Positions 27,505 through 36,840 of a stretch of 64,000 nt of DNA are shown piece by piece. The first letter of the stretch is position 1. Each line of letters starts with the position of its first letter. Position numbers and translations under genes: made by a program. Source of the DNA: JAMXLO01 sp963749575 (lineage in GTDB: Bacteria; Pseudomonadota; Alphaproteobacteria; Acetobacterales; Acetobacteraceae). The notes beneath the pieces were generated by a model, which was not told the DNA's origin, made no database searches, and was given only the letters and a program-made list of their open reading frames with translations. The DNA is taken from positions 682,001-746,000 of the forward strand of contig CAVVNM010000014.1 in the NCBI GenBank assembly GCA_963749575.1. The letters are read 5' to 3'.

Positions 27505-28380
27505 TTGAACAGATCACATCGCCTCGGCCTTGCCCTTGGCCTCGCCTGCGGCTTCGTGCTGCCGGCGCTCGCGCAGACACCGACGTTCTTCTACGAAGCC
27601 AAACCGCTGTTCGACAATTGCGGCGACGGATCGCTGGCCAGGGCGCAGAAGGATGGCATCACGCTGGGCTTCTCGCAGGCTCCGCCCGAAGCCATGCTTG
27701 ATGAAAAGACCAAGCAGCCCAGCGGTGTTGACTGGGAGATCAACAAGGCCGTGCTGGACTGGCTGGGCGTGAAGAACGTCAAGATCGAATGGATGCCATG
27801 GGAATCCCAGGTACCCGCCCTGCTCTCCAAGCGTACCGACATCATTGCCGGCAACATCCACCACACCCCGGAGCGTGACAAGGTGATCAGCTTCTCCGGG
27901 CCGGCATGGTGGTACGGCCCGGTCATCATCGTCGCAAAAGGCAACCCGCTGGGCGTGAAAACCTATGACGACCTGAAAGGTAAGCGCGTCGGCTCGATCT
28001 CGGGCGCCGCCGCCGACTACTACCTGCGGCACATCGGCGTCGGCACCACGACCTTCAAGGTCGCGGTCGATGAACTGCAAAGCCTGAACCAGGGCCGCTT
28101 GGATGCCGTCCTCGAGGACGATATCGTCTATCTCGATTTTGCCAAGAACGTTCCTGGCAACAATCTCGACCCGCTCTGGAGCATCCCGGTGCCGGATTCA
28201 ATCATCGACGGCGGCGGCTACGGCATGGCGCGCTATGCCATGCGCAAGGAAGACTGCTCGCTGCGCGCCGGTTACACCCAGGGCCTGGCCGAAATCCGCG
28301 CCAATGGCCAGGTCAGCTCCATCCTGAAGAAGTACGGCTTGAGCGACCGCAACCTGGTCTTCTTCAAGCTCAATCCCTGA
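27505..28380 (+). CDS. Polar amino acid-type ABC transporter substrate-binding protein (family 3)
   Basis: 291 residues. A signal peptide covers about residues 1-23 (ending LPALAQ). The mature part has the family 3 pattern: GFSQAPPEAM near the start, VDWEINKAVLDWLGVK, the region KRTDIIAGNIHHTPERDKVI, LKGKRVGSISGAAADYYLR and the end LKKYGL. TTG 27505 is taken as the start because GGAGG lies 9 bases before it and it opens the signal peptide. It is the first gene of a three-gene importer; the ligand could be an amino acid or an amino-acid-like product of the preceding cluster. Confidence 0.9.
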   Translation: MNRSHRLGLALGLACGFVLPALAQTPTFFYEAKPLFDNCGDGSLARAQKDGITLGFSQAPPEAMLDEKTKQPSGVDWEINKAVLDWLGVKNVKIEWMPWESQVPALLSKRTDIIAGNIHHTPERDKVISFSGPAWWYGPVIIVAKGNPLGVKTYDDLKGKRVGSISGAAADYYLRHIGVGTTTFKVAVDELQSLNQGRLDAVLEDDIVYLDFAKNVPGNNLDPLWSIPVPDSIIDGGGYGMARYAMRKEDCSLRAGYTQGLAEIRANGQVSSILKKYGLSDRNLVFFKLNP

Positions 28381-28454
28381 CCCGCGTGCCGGCCCGAGCC
28401 AGCCACGATGCCAGCCCGGGCCGGAATCCTACCGAGCTGCCGGATTGAGCTGAC

Positions 28455-29132
28455 GTGATCGAACTCTTCAACGTAGACGTCGCGGTCGAAAATTTCGGCC
28501 CGCTGCTCGCTGGTCTCATGATGACCATTGCGCTTACGTTCGTGGTCATCATTCTCAGCCTTGTCGGTGCCTTGCTGGTCGCGCTCGCCGGCATGTCGCG
28601 GATCACACCGCTGCGCTGGGTGATCAAGGCCTATATAGAAGTCATCCGGGGCACGCCTCTGCTGCTGCAGCTTATCTACATCTATTACGTGCTGCCGGAG
28701 ATCGGCATCAGGCTGGCCTCTTTCACCGCCGGCTCGATCGCGCTCACGCTGAACTATTCAGCCTACATCTCGGAAGTCTACCGTGGGGGCATTCAAGCCA
28801 TCCCCGCCGGTCAGCACGACGCCGCCGCCGCTCTCGGCATGACCCGCGGTCTGGCCATGCGCCGGATCATCTTGCCACAGGCCATCCGCGTTATCATTCC
28901 GACCCTTGGCAATTATTTCATCGGACTGTTCAAAGACACCGCGCTCTGTTCTGTCGTCAGCATCCAGGAGGTGGTGTTCACCGCGCAGATCATCGCCGCT
29001 CAGAACTTCCAATATTTCACCCTGTATACCGTGGTTGGCCTGATGTATTTCGCAGTCAGCTTTCCCGCCGCGCGCCTCGTCGGACACCTTGAGCGCGTCA
29101 CCCGCGGCGGCTACCGGCGCAGGCACCCATGA
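28455..29132 (+). CDS. Polar amino acid-type ABC transporter permease
   Basis: 225 residues with five hydrophobic segments, of the HisM/GlnP type. The conserved IEVIRGTPLLLQLIYIYY and the EAA loop DAAAALGMTRGLAMRRIILP followed by QAIR are present. GTG 28455 is the start. The stop overlaps the ATPase start (ATGA). It probably works as a homodimer, since only one permease gene is present. Confidence 0.93.
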   Translation: MIELFNVDVAVENFGPLLAGLMMTIALTFVVIILSLVGALLVALAGMSRITPLRWVIKAYIEVIRGTPLLLQLIYIYYVLPEIGIRLASFTAGSIALTLNYSAYISEVYRGGIQAIPAGQHDAAAALGMTRGLAMRRIILPQAIRVIIPTLGNYFIGLFKDTALCSVVSIQEVVFTAQIIAAQNFQYFTLYTVVGLMYFAVSFPAARLVGHLERVTRGGYRRRHP

Positions 29133-29911
29133 GCGACCAGCAACCCCGGCCGATGATCGAGGTCGAAGGCCTGCACAAGTATTTCGGTCCGCTGCATGTG
29201 CTGCGGGGCATCGACCTCTCGGTTGCCACCGGTGAAGTCGTCTGTATCATCGGCCCCTCCGGCAGCGGCAAATCCACGCTGCTGCGCTGTATCAATCACC
29301 TTGAGGTCGCCCAACAGGGCCGCATCCGCATCGACGGCGAAATCGCCTACCGCGACGAAGTCGGCGACGCCTTCCGTGCGCACAGCAACCGCGCCGTTGC
29401 CGCAGTGCGCGCGCAGGTGGGCATGGTGTTCCAGCATTTCAACCTGTTCCCTCATCTTACAATCATCGGCAACCTCATCGAGGCTCCGATTCATGTCCTG
29501 CGTCGGTCAAGGGCCGAGGCAAGGCGACGCGGCATGGAACTCCTGGCACAGGTCGGATTGGCCGAGAAGGCGGACAGCTATCCCGAAGAACTCTCGGGCG
29601 GCCAGCAGCAGCGCGCCGCGATCGCCCGCGCGCTCGCCATGGACCCAAAGGCAATGATGTTCGACGAAGCCACCAGTGCACTTGACCCTGAACTGATTGC
29701 GGAAGTTCTCGCCGTCATGCGCGACCTCGCCGGTCGCGGCATGACCATGCTCGTCGTCACTCACGAAATGAATTTTGCCCGCCAGGTCGGGTCGCGCGTC
29801 ATTTTCATGGACCACGGACGCATCGTCGAGCAGGGCAAGCCCGCCGCCATCTTCGCTGCACCGTGCGAAGCCCGCACTCAGGATTTTCTAAGGACAGTGC
29901 TCGAGCGCTAG
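29129..29911 (+). CDS. Polar amino acid-type ABC transporter ATPase (GlnQ type)
   Basis: 260 residues. Walker A is GPSGSGKST, Q-loop GMVFQHFNLFPHLT, signature LSGGQQQRAAIARAL, Walker B AMMFDEATSALDPEL, and switch VVTHEMNFARQVG. All catalytic residues are present. It energises the permease encoded directly before it. The gene end faces the zwf end 13 bases away. Confidence 0.95.
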   Translation: MSDQQPRPMIEVEGLHKYFGPLHVLRGIDLSVATGEVVCIIGPSGSGKSTLLRCINHLEVAQQGRIRIDGEIAYRDEVGDAFRAHSNRAVAAVRAQVGMVFQHFNLFPHLTIIGNLIEAPIHVLRRSRAEARRRGMELLAQVGLAEKADSYPEELSGGQQQRAAIARALAMDPKAMMFDEATSALDPELIAEVLAVMRDLAGRGMTMLVVTHEMNFARQVGSRVIFMDHGRIVEQGKPAAIFAAPCEARTQDFLRTVLER

Positions 29912-29923
29912 TCCTGCAGCCTC

Positions 29924-31300
29924 CTACGCGGGTTGCGGATTCCGCCATGGTCCATCCGGACCGATCAATGCCTCCGCCTCCTCTGGCCCCCAGGTGCCCG
30001 GCTGATAGGGATAGACCGGTGCCGCGTTGTCCAGGATCGGCTCGACGATGCGCCATTGGGCGTCGACGATATCGTCGCGCCCGAACAGTTCGCCCAGCCC
30101 GCGCATCGCGTCGCCCAGCAGCCGCTGATACGGCGGCAACAGGTTCGGCGCATGTTCGGTCAGGATCAGCTCGACATCCTCGCCCACCATGCGCTCTCCG
30201 GGCAGCTTCACCCGCACGCCCATCGCGATGCTGACATCCGGGCTGATCCGCATCCGCACGTGGCCGGAACTCAGCGGCACCAGTTCGTCGAAGGTCTCCC
30301 GCGGCGGCCGCTTGAAATGCACCACCACCTCGGTCGCGTTCACCGGCAGCTTCTTGCCGGCACGGATGAAGATCGGCACGTCGGCCCAGCGCCAGCTCTC
30401 GATGAACAGCTTCACCGCCACGAAGGTCTCGACCGTGGAACCCGCGCCCACGCCGGGCACCGACTGATAGCCGGCATACTGCCCGCGCACCACATGCGCC
30501 GGGTCGAGCGGCCGCACCGCCTTCAGCAGCGCCGCCTTCTGATCGCGCATCGCCTCGTGCTCTTCGCCGGTCGGCGGGTCCATCGTCAGTTGCGCGAGTA
30601 CCTGCAGCATGTGGTTCTGCACCACGTCGCGGAGCGCACCGGTTTCATCATAGAAGCGGCCGCGATCGTCCACGCCGAAATCCTCCGCCATGGTGATCTG
30701 GATGCTGCCGACGTGGTCGCGGTTCCACAGCGGTTCGAATATCGAATTGGCGAACCTCGTGTAGACGATGTTCTGCACCGGCTCTTTGCCCAGGTAGTGG
30801 TCGATCCGGAAGATCGCCTCTTCGGGAAAGAACTTCGCCAGCAGCCTGTTCAGCTCGCGTGCCGTCTCCCGGTTGTGACCGAACGGCTTCTCGATCACCA
30901 GCCGCGCGTCGGCCGCGCAACCCGACTGTGCCAGCGCCTCGGCCACGGTGCCGAACAGACTCGGCGGCACGGCAAGATAGTGCAGCGGCCGTTTCGCCTC
31001 GCCAAGCTGCTTGCGCAGCTCCGCGAACGTGGCGGTGTCGTTGTAGTCGCCGTCGACATAGCGCAGCAGCTCCAACAGACGCTGCACGGCCTTCCGGTCG
31101 GTGGCACCGTGCTGCTGCAGACTGTCCGCCGCGCGCGACTTCAACTGATCGAGCGTCCAACCAGCCTTGGCAACGCCGATGATCGGCACATTCAGCCCCT
31201 CGTCGCGTATCAATCCCAGCAACGACGGGAAGACCTGTTTGTACGCCAGATCACCGGTCGCGCCGAAGAACACGATCGCGTCGGACGGCTGCACCGCCAT
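29924..31300 (-). CDS. zwf: Glucose-6-phosphate 1-dehydrogenase
   Basis: 458 residues. It catalyses the first oxidative step of the pentose phosphate/Entner-Doudoroff routes, making 6-phosphogluconolactone and NADPH. The Rossmann motif FFGATGDLAYKQVFPSL is near residue 11 and the active-site RIDHYLGKEPVQN near residue 172. VIEKPFGHNRETARELN is also typical. It lies 9 bases after gnd, so gnd-zwf is an operon. No 6-phosphogluconolactonase gene is adjacent, although pgl often accompanies zwf. Confidence 0.96.
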   Translation of the reverse strand: MAVQPSDAIVFFGATGDLAYKQVFPSLLGLIRDEGLNVPIIGVAKAGWTLDQLKSRAADSLQQHGATDRKAVQRLLELLRYVDGDYNDTATFAELRKQLGEAKRPLHYLAVPPSLFGTVAEALAQSGCAADARLVIEKPFGHNRETARELNRLLAKFFPEEAIFRIDHYLGKEPVQNIVYTRFANSIFEPLWNRDHVGSIQITMAEDFGVDDRGRFYDETGALRDVVQNHMLQVLAQLTMDPPTGEEHEAMRDQKAALLKAVRPLDPAHVVRGQYAGYQSVPGVGAGSTVETFVAVKLFIESWRWADVPIFIRAGKKLPVNATEVVVHFKRPPRETFDELVPLSSGHVRMRISPDVSIAMGVRVKLPGERMVGEDVELILTEHAPNLLPPYQRLLGDAMRGLGELFGRDDIVDAQWRIVEPILDNAAPVYPYQPGTWGPEEAEALIGPDGPWRNPQPA

Positions 31301-31309
31301 CGCCGCCTC

Positions 31310-32323
31310 CTATGCCTTCTTCTCGAGATGGCCGCCGAACGCGAAACGCATCGCCGACAACAGACGGTTGGCATACTCGGCGTTGCCGCGCGATTCGAAC
31401 CGCGCATACAGCGCCGCGCTGATCACCGGCGCCGGCACACCCTCATCGATCGCGGCGTGCAGCGTCCAGCGCCCTTCACCGGAATCCGAGACCCGGCCAG
31501 CAAAATTCGCCAGCGCCGGGTCCAGCCGCAACGCGCCCGCAGTCAGATCCAGCAGCCACGAGCCGACCACACTGCCGCGCCGCCACAGTTCCGCGACCTG
31601 CGCCACATCGATCTGATACCGGTAATGCTCCGGCTCACGCAGCGGTGTGGTTTCGGCGTCCACCTCATGCGTCTTCAGGCCGATATCGGCGTTCTTGATG
31701 ATGTTGAAGCCCTCGGCGAACGCCGCCATCATGCCATACTCGATGCCGTTGTGTACCATCTTCACGAAGTGACCGGCGCCGTTCGGGCCACAATGCAGGT
31801 AGCCGTACTCCGCCTGCGACGGCTCGCCGCTCGCGCCCGGTGTGCGCGGTGCCGTCTCGACACCCGGTGCCAGCGAACGGAAGATCGGATCAAGATGCTT
31901 CACGATCGCGTCCTCGCCGCCGATCATGTGACAATACCCGCGCTCCAGACCCCACACCCCGCCGCTCACGCCGACATCGACATAATGCAGCCCCTTGACC
32001 TTGAGTTCGCCGGCACGCCGGATGTCGTCGTGGTAATAGGAATTGCCGCCTTCGATCACGATGTCGTCCCGCTCCAGCAGCGGCACCAGCGCATGCAGCA
32101 CGGAATCCACCGCCGCGGCCGGCAGCATCAGCCACACCGCGCGCGGCTTCGACAAAGTCTTGACGAAATCCGCCAGGCTGGTCACGCCCCTCGCACCCTT
32201 GGCGACCGATTGCTGCACCGTGTCGGCGTGGCTGTCGTAAACCACGCACGTGTGGCCCGCCTTCATCAGCCGCTCGACCATGTTGGCGCCCATGCGGCCA
32301 AGCCCGATCATGCCCAGTTCCAT
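31310..32323 (-). CDS. gnd: 6-phosphogluconate dehydrogenase (decarboxylating), short type
   Basis: 337 residues, the length of the short NAD-preferring Gnd/YqeC type. It oxidises 6-phosphogluconate to ribulose 5-phosphate. MELGMIGLGRMGANMVERLM is the N-terminal dinucleotide fold, YVDVGVSGGVWGLERGYCHM the substrate-binding region, and GAGHFVKMVHNGIEYGMM the catalytic lysine segment. ATG 32323, preceded by GAGGAGAAGC, is preferred over an in-frame codon five residues upstream. It is co-transcribed with zwf. Confidence 0.94.
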   Translation of the reverse strand: MELGMIGLGRMGANMVERLMKAGHTCVVYDSHADTVQQSVAKGARGVTSLADFVKTLSKPRAVWLMLPAAAVDSVLHALVPLLERDDIVIEGGNSYYHDDIRRAGELKVKGLHYVDVGVSGGVWGLERGYCHMIGGEDAIVKHLDPIFRSLAPGVETAPRTPGASGEPSQAEYGYLHCGPNGAGHFVKMVHNGIEYGMMAAFAEGFNIIKNADIGLKTHEVDAETTPLREPEHYRYQIDVAQVAELWRRGSVVGSWLLDLTAGALRLDPALANFAGRVSDSGEGRWTLHAAIDEGVPAPVISAALYARFESRGNAEYANRLLSAMRFAFGGHLEKKA

Positions 32324-32334
32324 CGTGCTTCTCC

Positions 32335-32439
32335 TCAACCTGCGTGTTGGTTCATGCCGGCAATCGCCCGCACCCCGGATGCAGATGCATAATGTGCCGG
32401 CAAGGTCTGTGTCGCCCCGATATCGCCGGCCAGCAGCAT
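32335..32439 (-). pseudogene. Possible glucokinase 5' stub
   Basis: Just upstream of gnd a 34-codon frame starts MLLAGDIGATQT, matching the phosphate-binding start of glucokinases (LLAGDIGGT-K/N-T). After twelve residues all similarity stops and a stop codon appears 11 bases before the gnd start. This is consistent with deletion of a glk gene that headed a glk-gnd-zwf operon, leaving its first codons. The match is short. Confidence 0.35.
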
Positions 32440-33143
32440 TTCAGCGTGTCCCCAAGGTCGTTGGTGGAGCGCACGTTCCCGTGAGCGCCGCGGTGGAGAG
32501 TGTCGGATGAGCCGGTATCTGCATGCAGCCATGTCGCGGTAACTCAGTGAACTGGTGCCATCGGCGGTGAGGTGTGCGAGTGCGGCAGATTGTGCATCCA
32601 TTCTAGGGGAAAAATGCCGGGTTGGGCAGTCCGTCGTCCGTCACCGGTTTGGTCGCGAGCATGTCCAGGCAATTAGCGCAGCGTATCGTGTCGCCGCGCA
32701 TGGTGATAGCCAGCGTCGCGTTCGTTCGCGCCCCAGACGTTGCGTGAGCGCCGCAGGCAGCGCGGCCGCTGCCAGGACCTGTCGGTCATACGCAAATCGT
32801 CGTCCTGGGTGGTGGCAAAGGTCGGGAGGCTGGTCGGGCCGCAGACTTGCGACGATAACGCACCAGGTGCCGGGACCCGGTCACCTCCGCCTGCCCGACC
32901 CAAAGGAGGTATGTGCTGGAGACGGCGTCACGTTGGCGGCAGGGCTCGGCGTCCGCTGATATCCACGAATAACCGGATGTCGCATCGGATGACCTCCGAC
33001 AGATATGTGATAAAGCACGTCACATGTGAAACTGACGTTGCCCCAAGCTACGCTGTCGGCAACGCCACGAATGCAAGGTCGGCAGTGCATCCGAATATTT
33101 GTTCTATGATACCTCCGCACCGGAACCGCGAAGCAGCGCTGGC
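32440..33143. other. Long intergenic stretch before the efflux operon
   Basis: About 700 bases with no supported gene on either strand. Open frames here lack recognisable similarity and have shadow-like composition. The right end, with more A and T (33000-33120, including a GTCACATGTGAAAC segment), is the probable promoter region of the FUSC operon. Confidence 0.5.
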
Positions 33144-35177
33144 ATGATGCCCGGACTGCGCGATTGGGTGTTCTCGGCCAAGACGTTCGCGAGCGCGATG
33201 CTCGCGCTCTACATCGCACTGCTGATGGGCCTCGACCGCCCGTACTGGGCACTGATGACGGTCTACATCGTCGCCCAGCCGCTCACCGGCGCGATGCGCT
33301 CCAAATCCGTCTATCGCTTCGCCGGCACCCTGCTCGGCGCCGCGGCCGCCATCACGCTGGTGCCCAACCTCGTGGCGGCACCTTTTCTGCTGACCGCCGC
33401 GCTGGCGCTGTGGATCGGCGTCTGCGTCTACTTCGCACTGCTCGACCGCACGCCGCGCAGCTATGTCTTTCTGCTCGCCGGCTTCACTGCGGCGATCATC
33501 GGCTTCCCCTGCGTCGATGCGCCCGAGACCATCTTCGCCGTCGCGATCGCGCGCATCGAGGAGACCACGCTGGCGATCGGCTGCACCATGATCATCGGCA
33601 CCGTGGTGCTGCCCCGCCCGCTCGGCCCCGCGCTGCTGTCGCGCATCGACGACTGGTTCGCCCGTGCGCGCAGCCTGTGCCTGGCCGTGCTGTCCGACCG
33701 CCCGGACGACGACGCAAGAAGTGCTGCACGCCGGTCACTGGCGGCGGACGCGGTCGAGATCCGCATGCTGACCACGCATCTCGCATTCGATACCTCGAAC
33801 CTGCAGGCGGCGACCCGGCCGATCGAGGTGCTCGAGCGCCGCATCCTTTACCTGTTCCCGGTGCTGAGCGCGCTCGCCGATCTGCTGGCCATGCTGCGCG
33901 CGTCCGGCGGCGTTCCCGCCGGTACGCAGGCGCTGGCGGACCGGCTCGCCGCCTGGATCACGGCAGGCGATGCCGCGCCCGAGGCGGAGGCCGAGCGACT
34001 GGATACCGCGATCCGCGACGCCGCACCGCCGGTCGGCCCCGACGCCGGCTGGGATGCGATCATGCTGGCCGCGCTGCTGGCGCGTCTGCTCGACCTCGCC
34101 GACATCGTGCACGACGCGCGCGCGCTGCGCGAACAGGTCGCCGCCGGCAGCCCGGACCTGCCGCCGCTCGCGCTGCCGCGCGGCATCGCCCCGGACGCGA
34201 CGCGGTTTCGCGACCACGGCATGGCGCTGCTCTCGGCATTCTCCGCAGCGATGGCCACCGTGCTGGTGAGCGCCTTCTGGATCGGCGCGGCCTGGCCGGC
34301 GGGCGGCACCGCGGCGATGATGGCGGCGGTGGGCTGCAGCTTCTTCGCCGCCCAGGACGATCCGGCGCCGGCGATCCTGCAATTCCTCCAGTTCGTGATG
34401 ATCGGGCTTGCGATCGACGCGGTCTACTTGTTCGTCGTGCTGCCGAAGGTGGTCAGCTTCGCCCAGCTGGCGCTGGTGTTCGCGCCGACATTCCTGGTCC
34501 TGGGCGTGATGATCGCCGTGCCGGCGACCAACTTTGCCGGCATGGCCATTGCCGTCAACGCCGCCGGGATGCTGGCGCTCGGGGATGTCTACAACGCCGA
34601 TTTCACCGCCTTCGTGAACAACGCGTTGGCCACGGCGGTCGGCATGGCGACCGCCGCCAGTCTCACCCGCATCGTCCGCTCGGTCGGCGCCGAGTGGAGC
34701 GCCCGCCGCCTGCTGCGTGCCAACCGCCGCGACATCGCGCGCGTCGCCGCGCACCAGGGTGCGCTCGACCAGGCGACACTGACCGCGCTGATCCTCGACC
34801 GGTTGTGCGAACTTGTGCCGCGGCTCGCCGCGACCGCCGCGCACGCCGACCAGGCCGCCGCCGCTGCCCTGGTGGACCTGCGCACCGGGCTGAACGTGGT
34901 CCACCTCCAGCGCGACCGCGTCGCGCTGCCGTCCGAGGCGGACATCGTCGTCGCCCGCACACTGGACGGCATCGCCGGACATTTCCGCGACCGCGCCCCG
35001 TTGCCGGCGCACGACGCGTTGCGCGCCGACATCGACCGCGCCATTGTCGCGGTCATCGGCGTGGCCGGCCCGCGCACCCGCAACCTGCTGCTGGAGCTGG
35101 TCGGCATCCGCCACAACCTCTTCCCCGGCGCACCGCCCTACCAGGCCGTCCCGCAACAGGCGGTGGCGGCGGCATGA
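33144..35177 (+). CDS. FUSC-family aromatic acid efflux inner-membrane protein (AaeB-like)
   Basis: 677 residues with two blocks of hydrophobic segments (about 10-160 and 360-520) separated by soluble regions, the layout of FUSC/AaeB/YccS proteins. SAKTFASAMLALYIALLMGL followed by RPYWALMTVYIVAQP is the family's N-terminal motif. With DUF1656 and HlyD partners it forms the AaeAXB-type efflux pump known to export hydroxylated aromatic acids. The start may be ATG 33144 or 33147, or the TTG at 33099. Its stop overlaps the next ATG. Confidence 0.9.
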   Translation: MMPGLRDWVFSAKTFASAMLALYIALLMGLDRPYWALMTVYIVAQPLTGAMRSKSVYRFAGTLLGAAAAITLVPNLVAAPFLLTAALALWIGVCVYFALLDRTPRSYVFLLAGFTAAIIGFPCVDAPETIFAVAIARIEETTLAIGCTMIIGTVVLPRPLGPALLSRIDDWFARARSLCLAVLSDRPDDDARSAARRSLAADAVEIRMLTTHLAFDTSNLQAATRPIEVLERRILYLFPVLSALADLLAMLRASGGVPAGTQALADRLAAWITAGDAAPEAEAERLDTAIRDAAPPVGPDAGWDAIMLAALLARLLDLADIVHDARALREQVAAGSPDLPPLALPRGIAPDATRFRDHGMALLSAFSAAMATVLVSAFWIGAAWPAGGTAAMMAAVGCSFFAAQDDPAPAILQFLQFVMIGLAIDAVYLFVVLPKVVSFAQLALVFAPTFLVLGVMIAVPATNFAGMAIAVNAAGMLALGDVYNADFTAFVNNALATAVGMATAASLTRIVRSVGAEWSARRLLRANRRDIARVAAHQGALDQATLTALILDRLCELVPRLAATAAHADQAAAAALVDLRTGLNVVHLQRDRVALPSEADIVVARTLDGIAGHFRDRAPLPAHDALRADIDRAIVAVIGVAGPRTRNLLLELVGIRHNLFPGAPPYQAVPQQAVAAA

Positions 35178-35386
35178 TCAGCGAGGTCAACGTCTACGGC
35201 ATGCTGGTCACCCCGATGCTGCTCTGGGTCGGTGCGGCACTGTTGGCCGCCGCCCTTGTGCGCCACGCGCTCGGCTGGCTCGGCGTCTATCGGTTCGTCT
35301 GGCACCGTCCGCTGTTCGACCTTGCACTGCTGGTGATCGTGCTCGGCGGCGTCGTGGTCCTGCAGGCGCGGTGGCTGCCGCGATGA
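35174..35386 (+). CDS. DUF1656 small membrane protein (AaeX-like)
   Basis: 70 residues with two membrane helices (MLVTPMLLWVGAALLAAALV and FDLALLVIVLGGVVVLQARW). The sequence matches the small AaeX-type proteins always found between FUSC and HlyD genes; their exact role in the pump is unclear. ATGA overlaps occur at both ends. Confidence 0.9.
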   Translation: MISEVNVYGMLVTPMLLWVGAALLAAALVRHALGWLGVYRFVWHRPLFDLALLVIVLGGVVVLQARWLPR

Positions 35387-36291
35387 ACCTGGCGCCGCTC
35401 GCCGGCCGGCTGGCCGTCACCCTGTTCACCGCCGCCGTCGCCGCCGTCATCTTCTGGCAGCTCTGGGTCTACTACATGGACACGCCCTGGACACGCGACG
35501 GGACAATACGGGCCGACGTGGTGAAGGTCGCACCTGACGTGTCCGGCCTGATCAGCGACGTGCCGGTGGCCGACAACCAGGTGGTTCACAAGGGCCAGGT
35601 GCTGTTTCACATCGATCCGGAGCGGTTCCGACTTGCGTTGCAGCTGGCAGACGTCACTGTGACGGGCAAGCAGGCCGCCTCGCAGGAAGCCACGCGTGAG
35701 GCGAACCGCTATCGCGACCTGACCAATCTCGAGGTCTCCACGGAAGAGAAGCAGCAGAGCCAGGCGAAGGCTGTCGAGGCGGCCGCGGCCTACGAGCAGG
35801 CCTTGGTCGATCGCAACGTCGCCCAGCTCAACCTGGATCGTTCGGAGGTCCGCGCGTCGGTTGATGGCATCGTCACGAATTTCAGCATGCAGCCTGGCGA
35901 CTACGTGACCACAGGTGTGGCGATCTTTGCGCTGGTCGATACCGACAGCATCTACGTCGAGGGCTATTTCGACGAAACCAAACTGGCGCAGATCCAGGAA
36001 GGCCATCGCGCGCGCGTGCGCCTGATGGGCGAGAGCCAGTTCATCGAGGGCCACGTGCAAAGCATCGCCGGTGGTATCGCAGACCGCCAGCGTCAGGCCA
36101 GCAGCGACCTGTTGGCCAATGTTACCCCGACCTTCAGTTGGGTGCGCCTGGCGCAGCGCGTGCCGGTGCGCATCGCGCTGGATCACGTCCCGACCGGTGT
36201 CCGCCTGCTCCCGGGTCGCACAGCCAGCGTCGAGATTCTGGTGAACGAGCCTCTGGCTGAGATCCCTCCACACCGCGCCGCAACACCTTGA
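35383..36291 (+). CDS. HlyD-family periplasmic adaptor (AaeA-like)
   Basis: 302 residues. One N-terminal membrane anchor (about residues 10-32) is followed by TPWTRDGTIRADVVKVAPDV and SGLISDVPVADNQVVHKGQV, the lipoyl half-motif of membrane-fusion proteins. A helical hairpin with Q/A-rich heptads spans about 85-145, and RASVDGIVTNFSMQPGDYV is the second lipoyl half. It bridges the inner-membrane FUSC protein to an outer-membrane channel encoded elsewhere. The next 216 bases hold no gene. Confidence 0.93.
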   Translation: MNLAPLAGRLAVTLFTAAVAAVIFWQLWVYYMDTPWTRDGTIRADVVKVAPDVSGLISDVPVADNQVVHKGQVLFHIDPERFRLALQLADVTVTGKQAASQEATREANRYRDLTNLEVSTEEKQQSQAKAVEAAAAYEQALVDRNVAQLNLDRSEVRASVDGIVTNFSMQPGDYVTTGVAIFALVDTDSIYVEGYFDETKLAQIQEGHRARVRLMGESQFIEGHVQSIAGGIADRQRQASSDLLANVTPTFSWVRLAQRVPVRIALDHVPTGVRLLPGRTASVEILVNEPLAEIPPHRAATP

Positions 36292-36507
36292 GCGGAAGTG
36301 GTGTGCGACATGGCCGAAGTAACCGAACGCCCTTCCGCTATGCATCAGCGGACATTGCAGGAACATCAGGCACCCGCCGCATCGCGTGATGCGTGCACGA
36401 TTGCCGCGGCTGAATTCAGCCCACGACGACGCAGCTTCCTTGCTGAAGGCTCCGTTGCATGAGCCGGTCTTCCCGGGTGGCGGAACAGAACCCCGGCGTG
36501 TCCGTGG

Positions 36508-36837
36508 TCAATCGAGCGGCACCTCGACGTCGAGGAGTGGCCCATATTGCTGGCTGCCGAAGACATCGGCATCCCCGAGACTGCCACTCGGCAGCTTGCG
36601 GTACATGGTGAACTTGATCGCCAGTCCGGGGTCGAACTCCACGTGGTCGCTGATCCGCGAAGCGCAAACGCCGTACAGTCTGCAGATCGCCGAACGGCTC
36701 AGCACGCCGCTGCGGCGCACCAGGTCGTACGATTCCTGGTCCTGGAAGATGACGTCGAACGTGATCTTGTCGACCCCGGCATTCTTGCTGCGGATGGTCT
36801 TGGCGAGATCGACCAGCGGCCGGCTGCGCGCCGCCAT
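36508..36837 (-). CDS. DUF4387 domain protein
   Basis: 109 residues. It begins RPLVDLAKTIRSKNAGVDKI with TFDVIFQD, the conserved start of DUF4387, a small family usually paired with AtuA-like (DUF1446) proteins. Its function is unknown; one view is that the pair forms one enzyme. It follows the AtuA-like gene by 3 bases and ends an operon that also encodes an ABC transporter. Confidence 0.85.
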   Translation of the reverse strand: MAARSRPLVDLAKTIRSKNAGVDKITFDVIFQDQESYDLVRRSGVLSRSAICRLYGVCASRISDHVEFDPGLAIKFTMYRKLPSGSLGDADVFGSQQYGPLLDVEVPLD

Positions 36838-36840
36838 CGC

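Noticed and set aside
29933..32392. An open frame of over 800 codons opposite zwf and gnd
   Set aside because: It lies wholly antisense to two clear housekeeping genes, is rich in R, H, Q and L with no domain, and is expected in GC-rich DNA.
33099..33143. TTG 33099 as the start of the FUSC gene
   Set aside because: The 15 extra residues lie outside the family's N-terminal region, and two ATG codons at 33144 and 33147 begin the homologous part.
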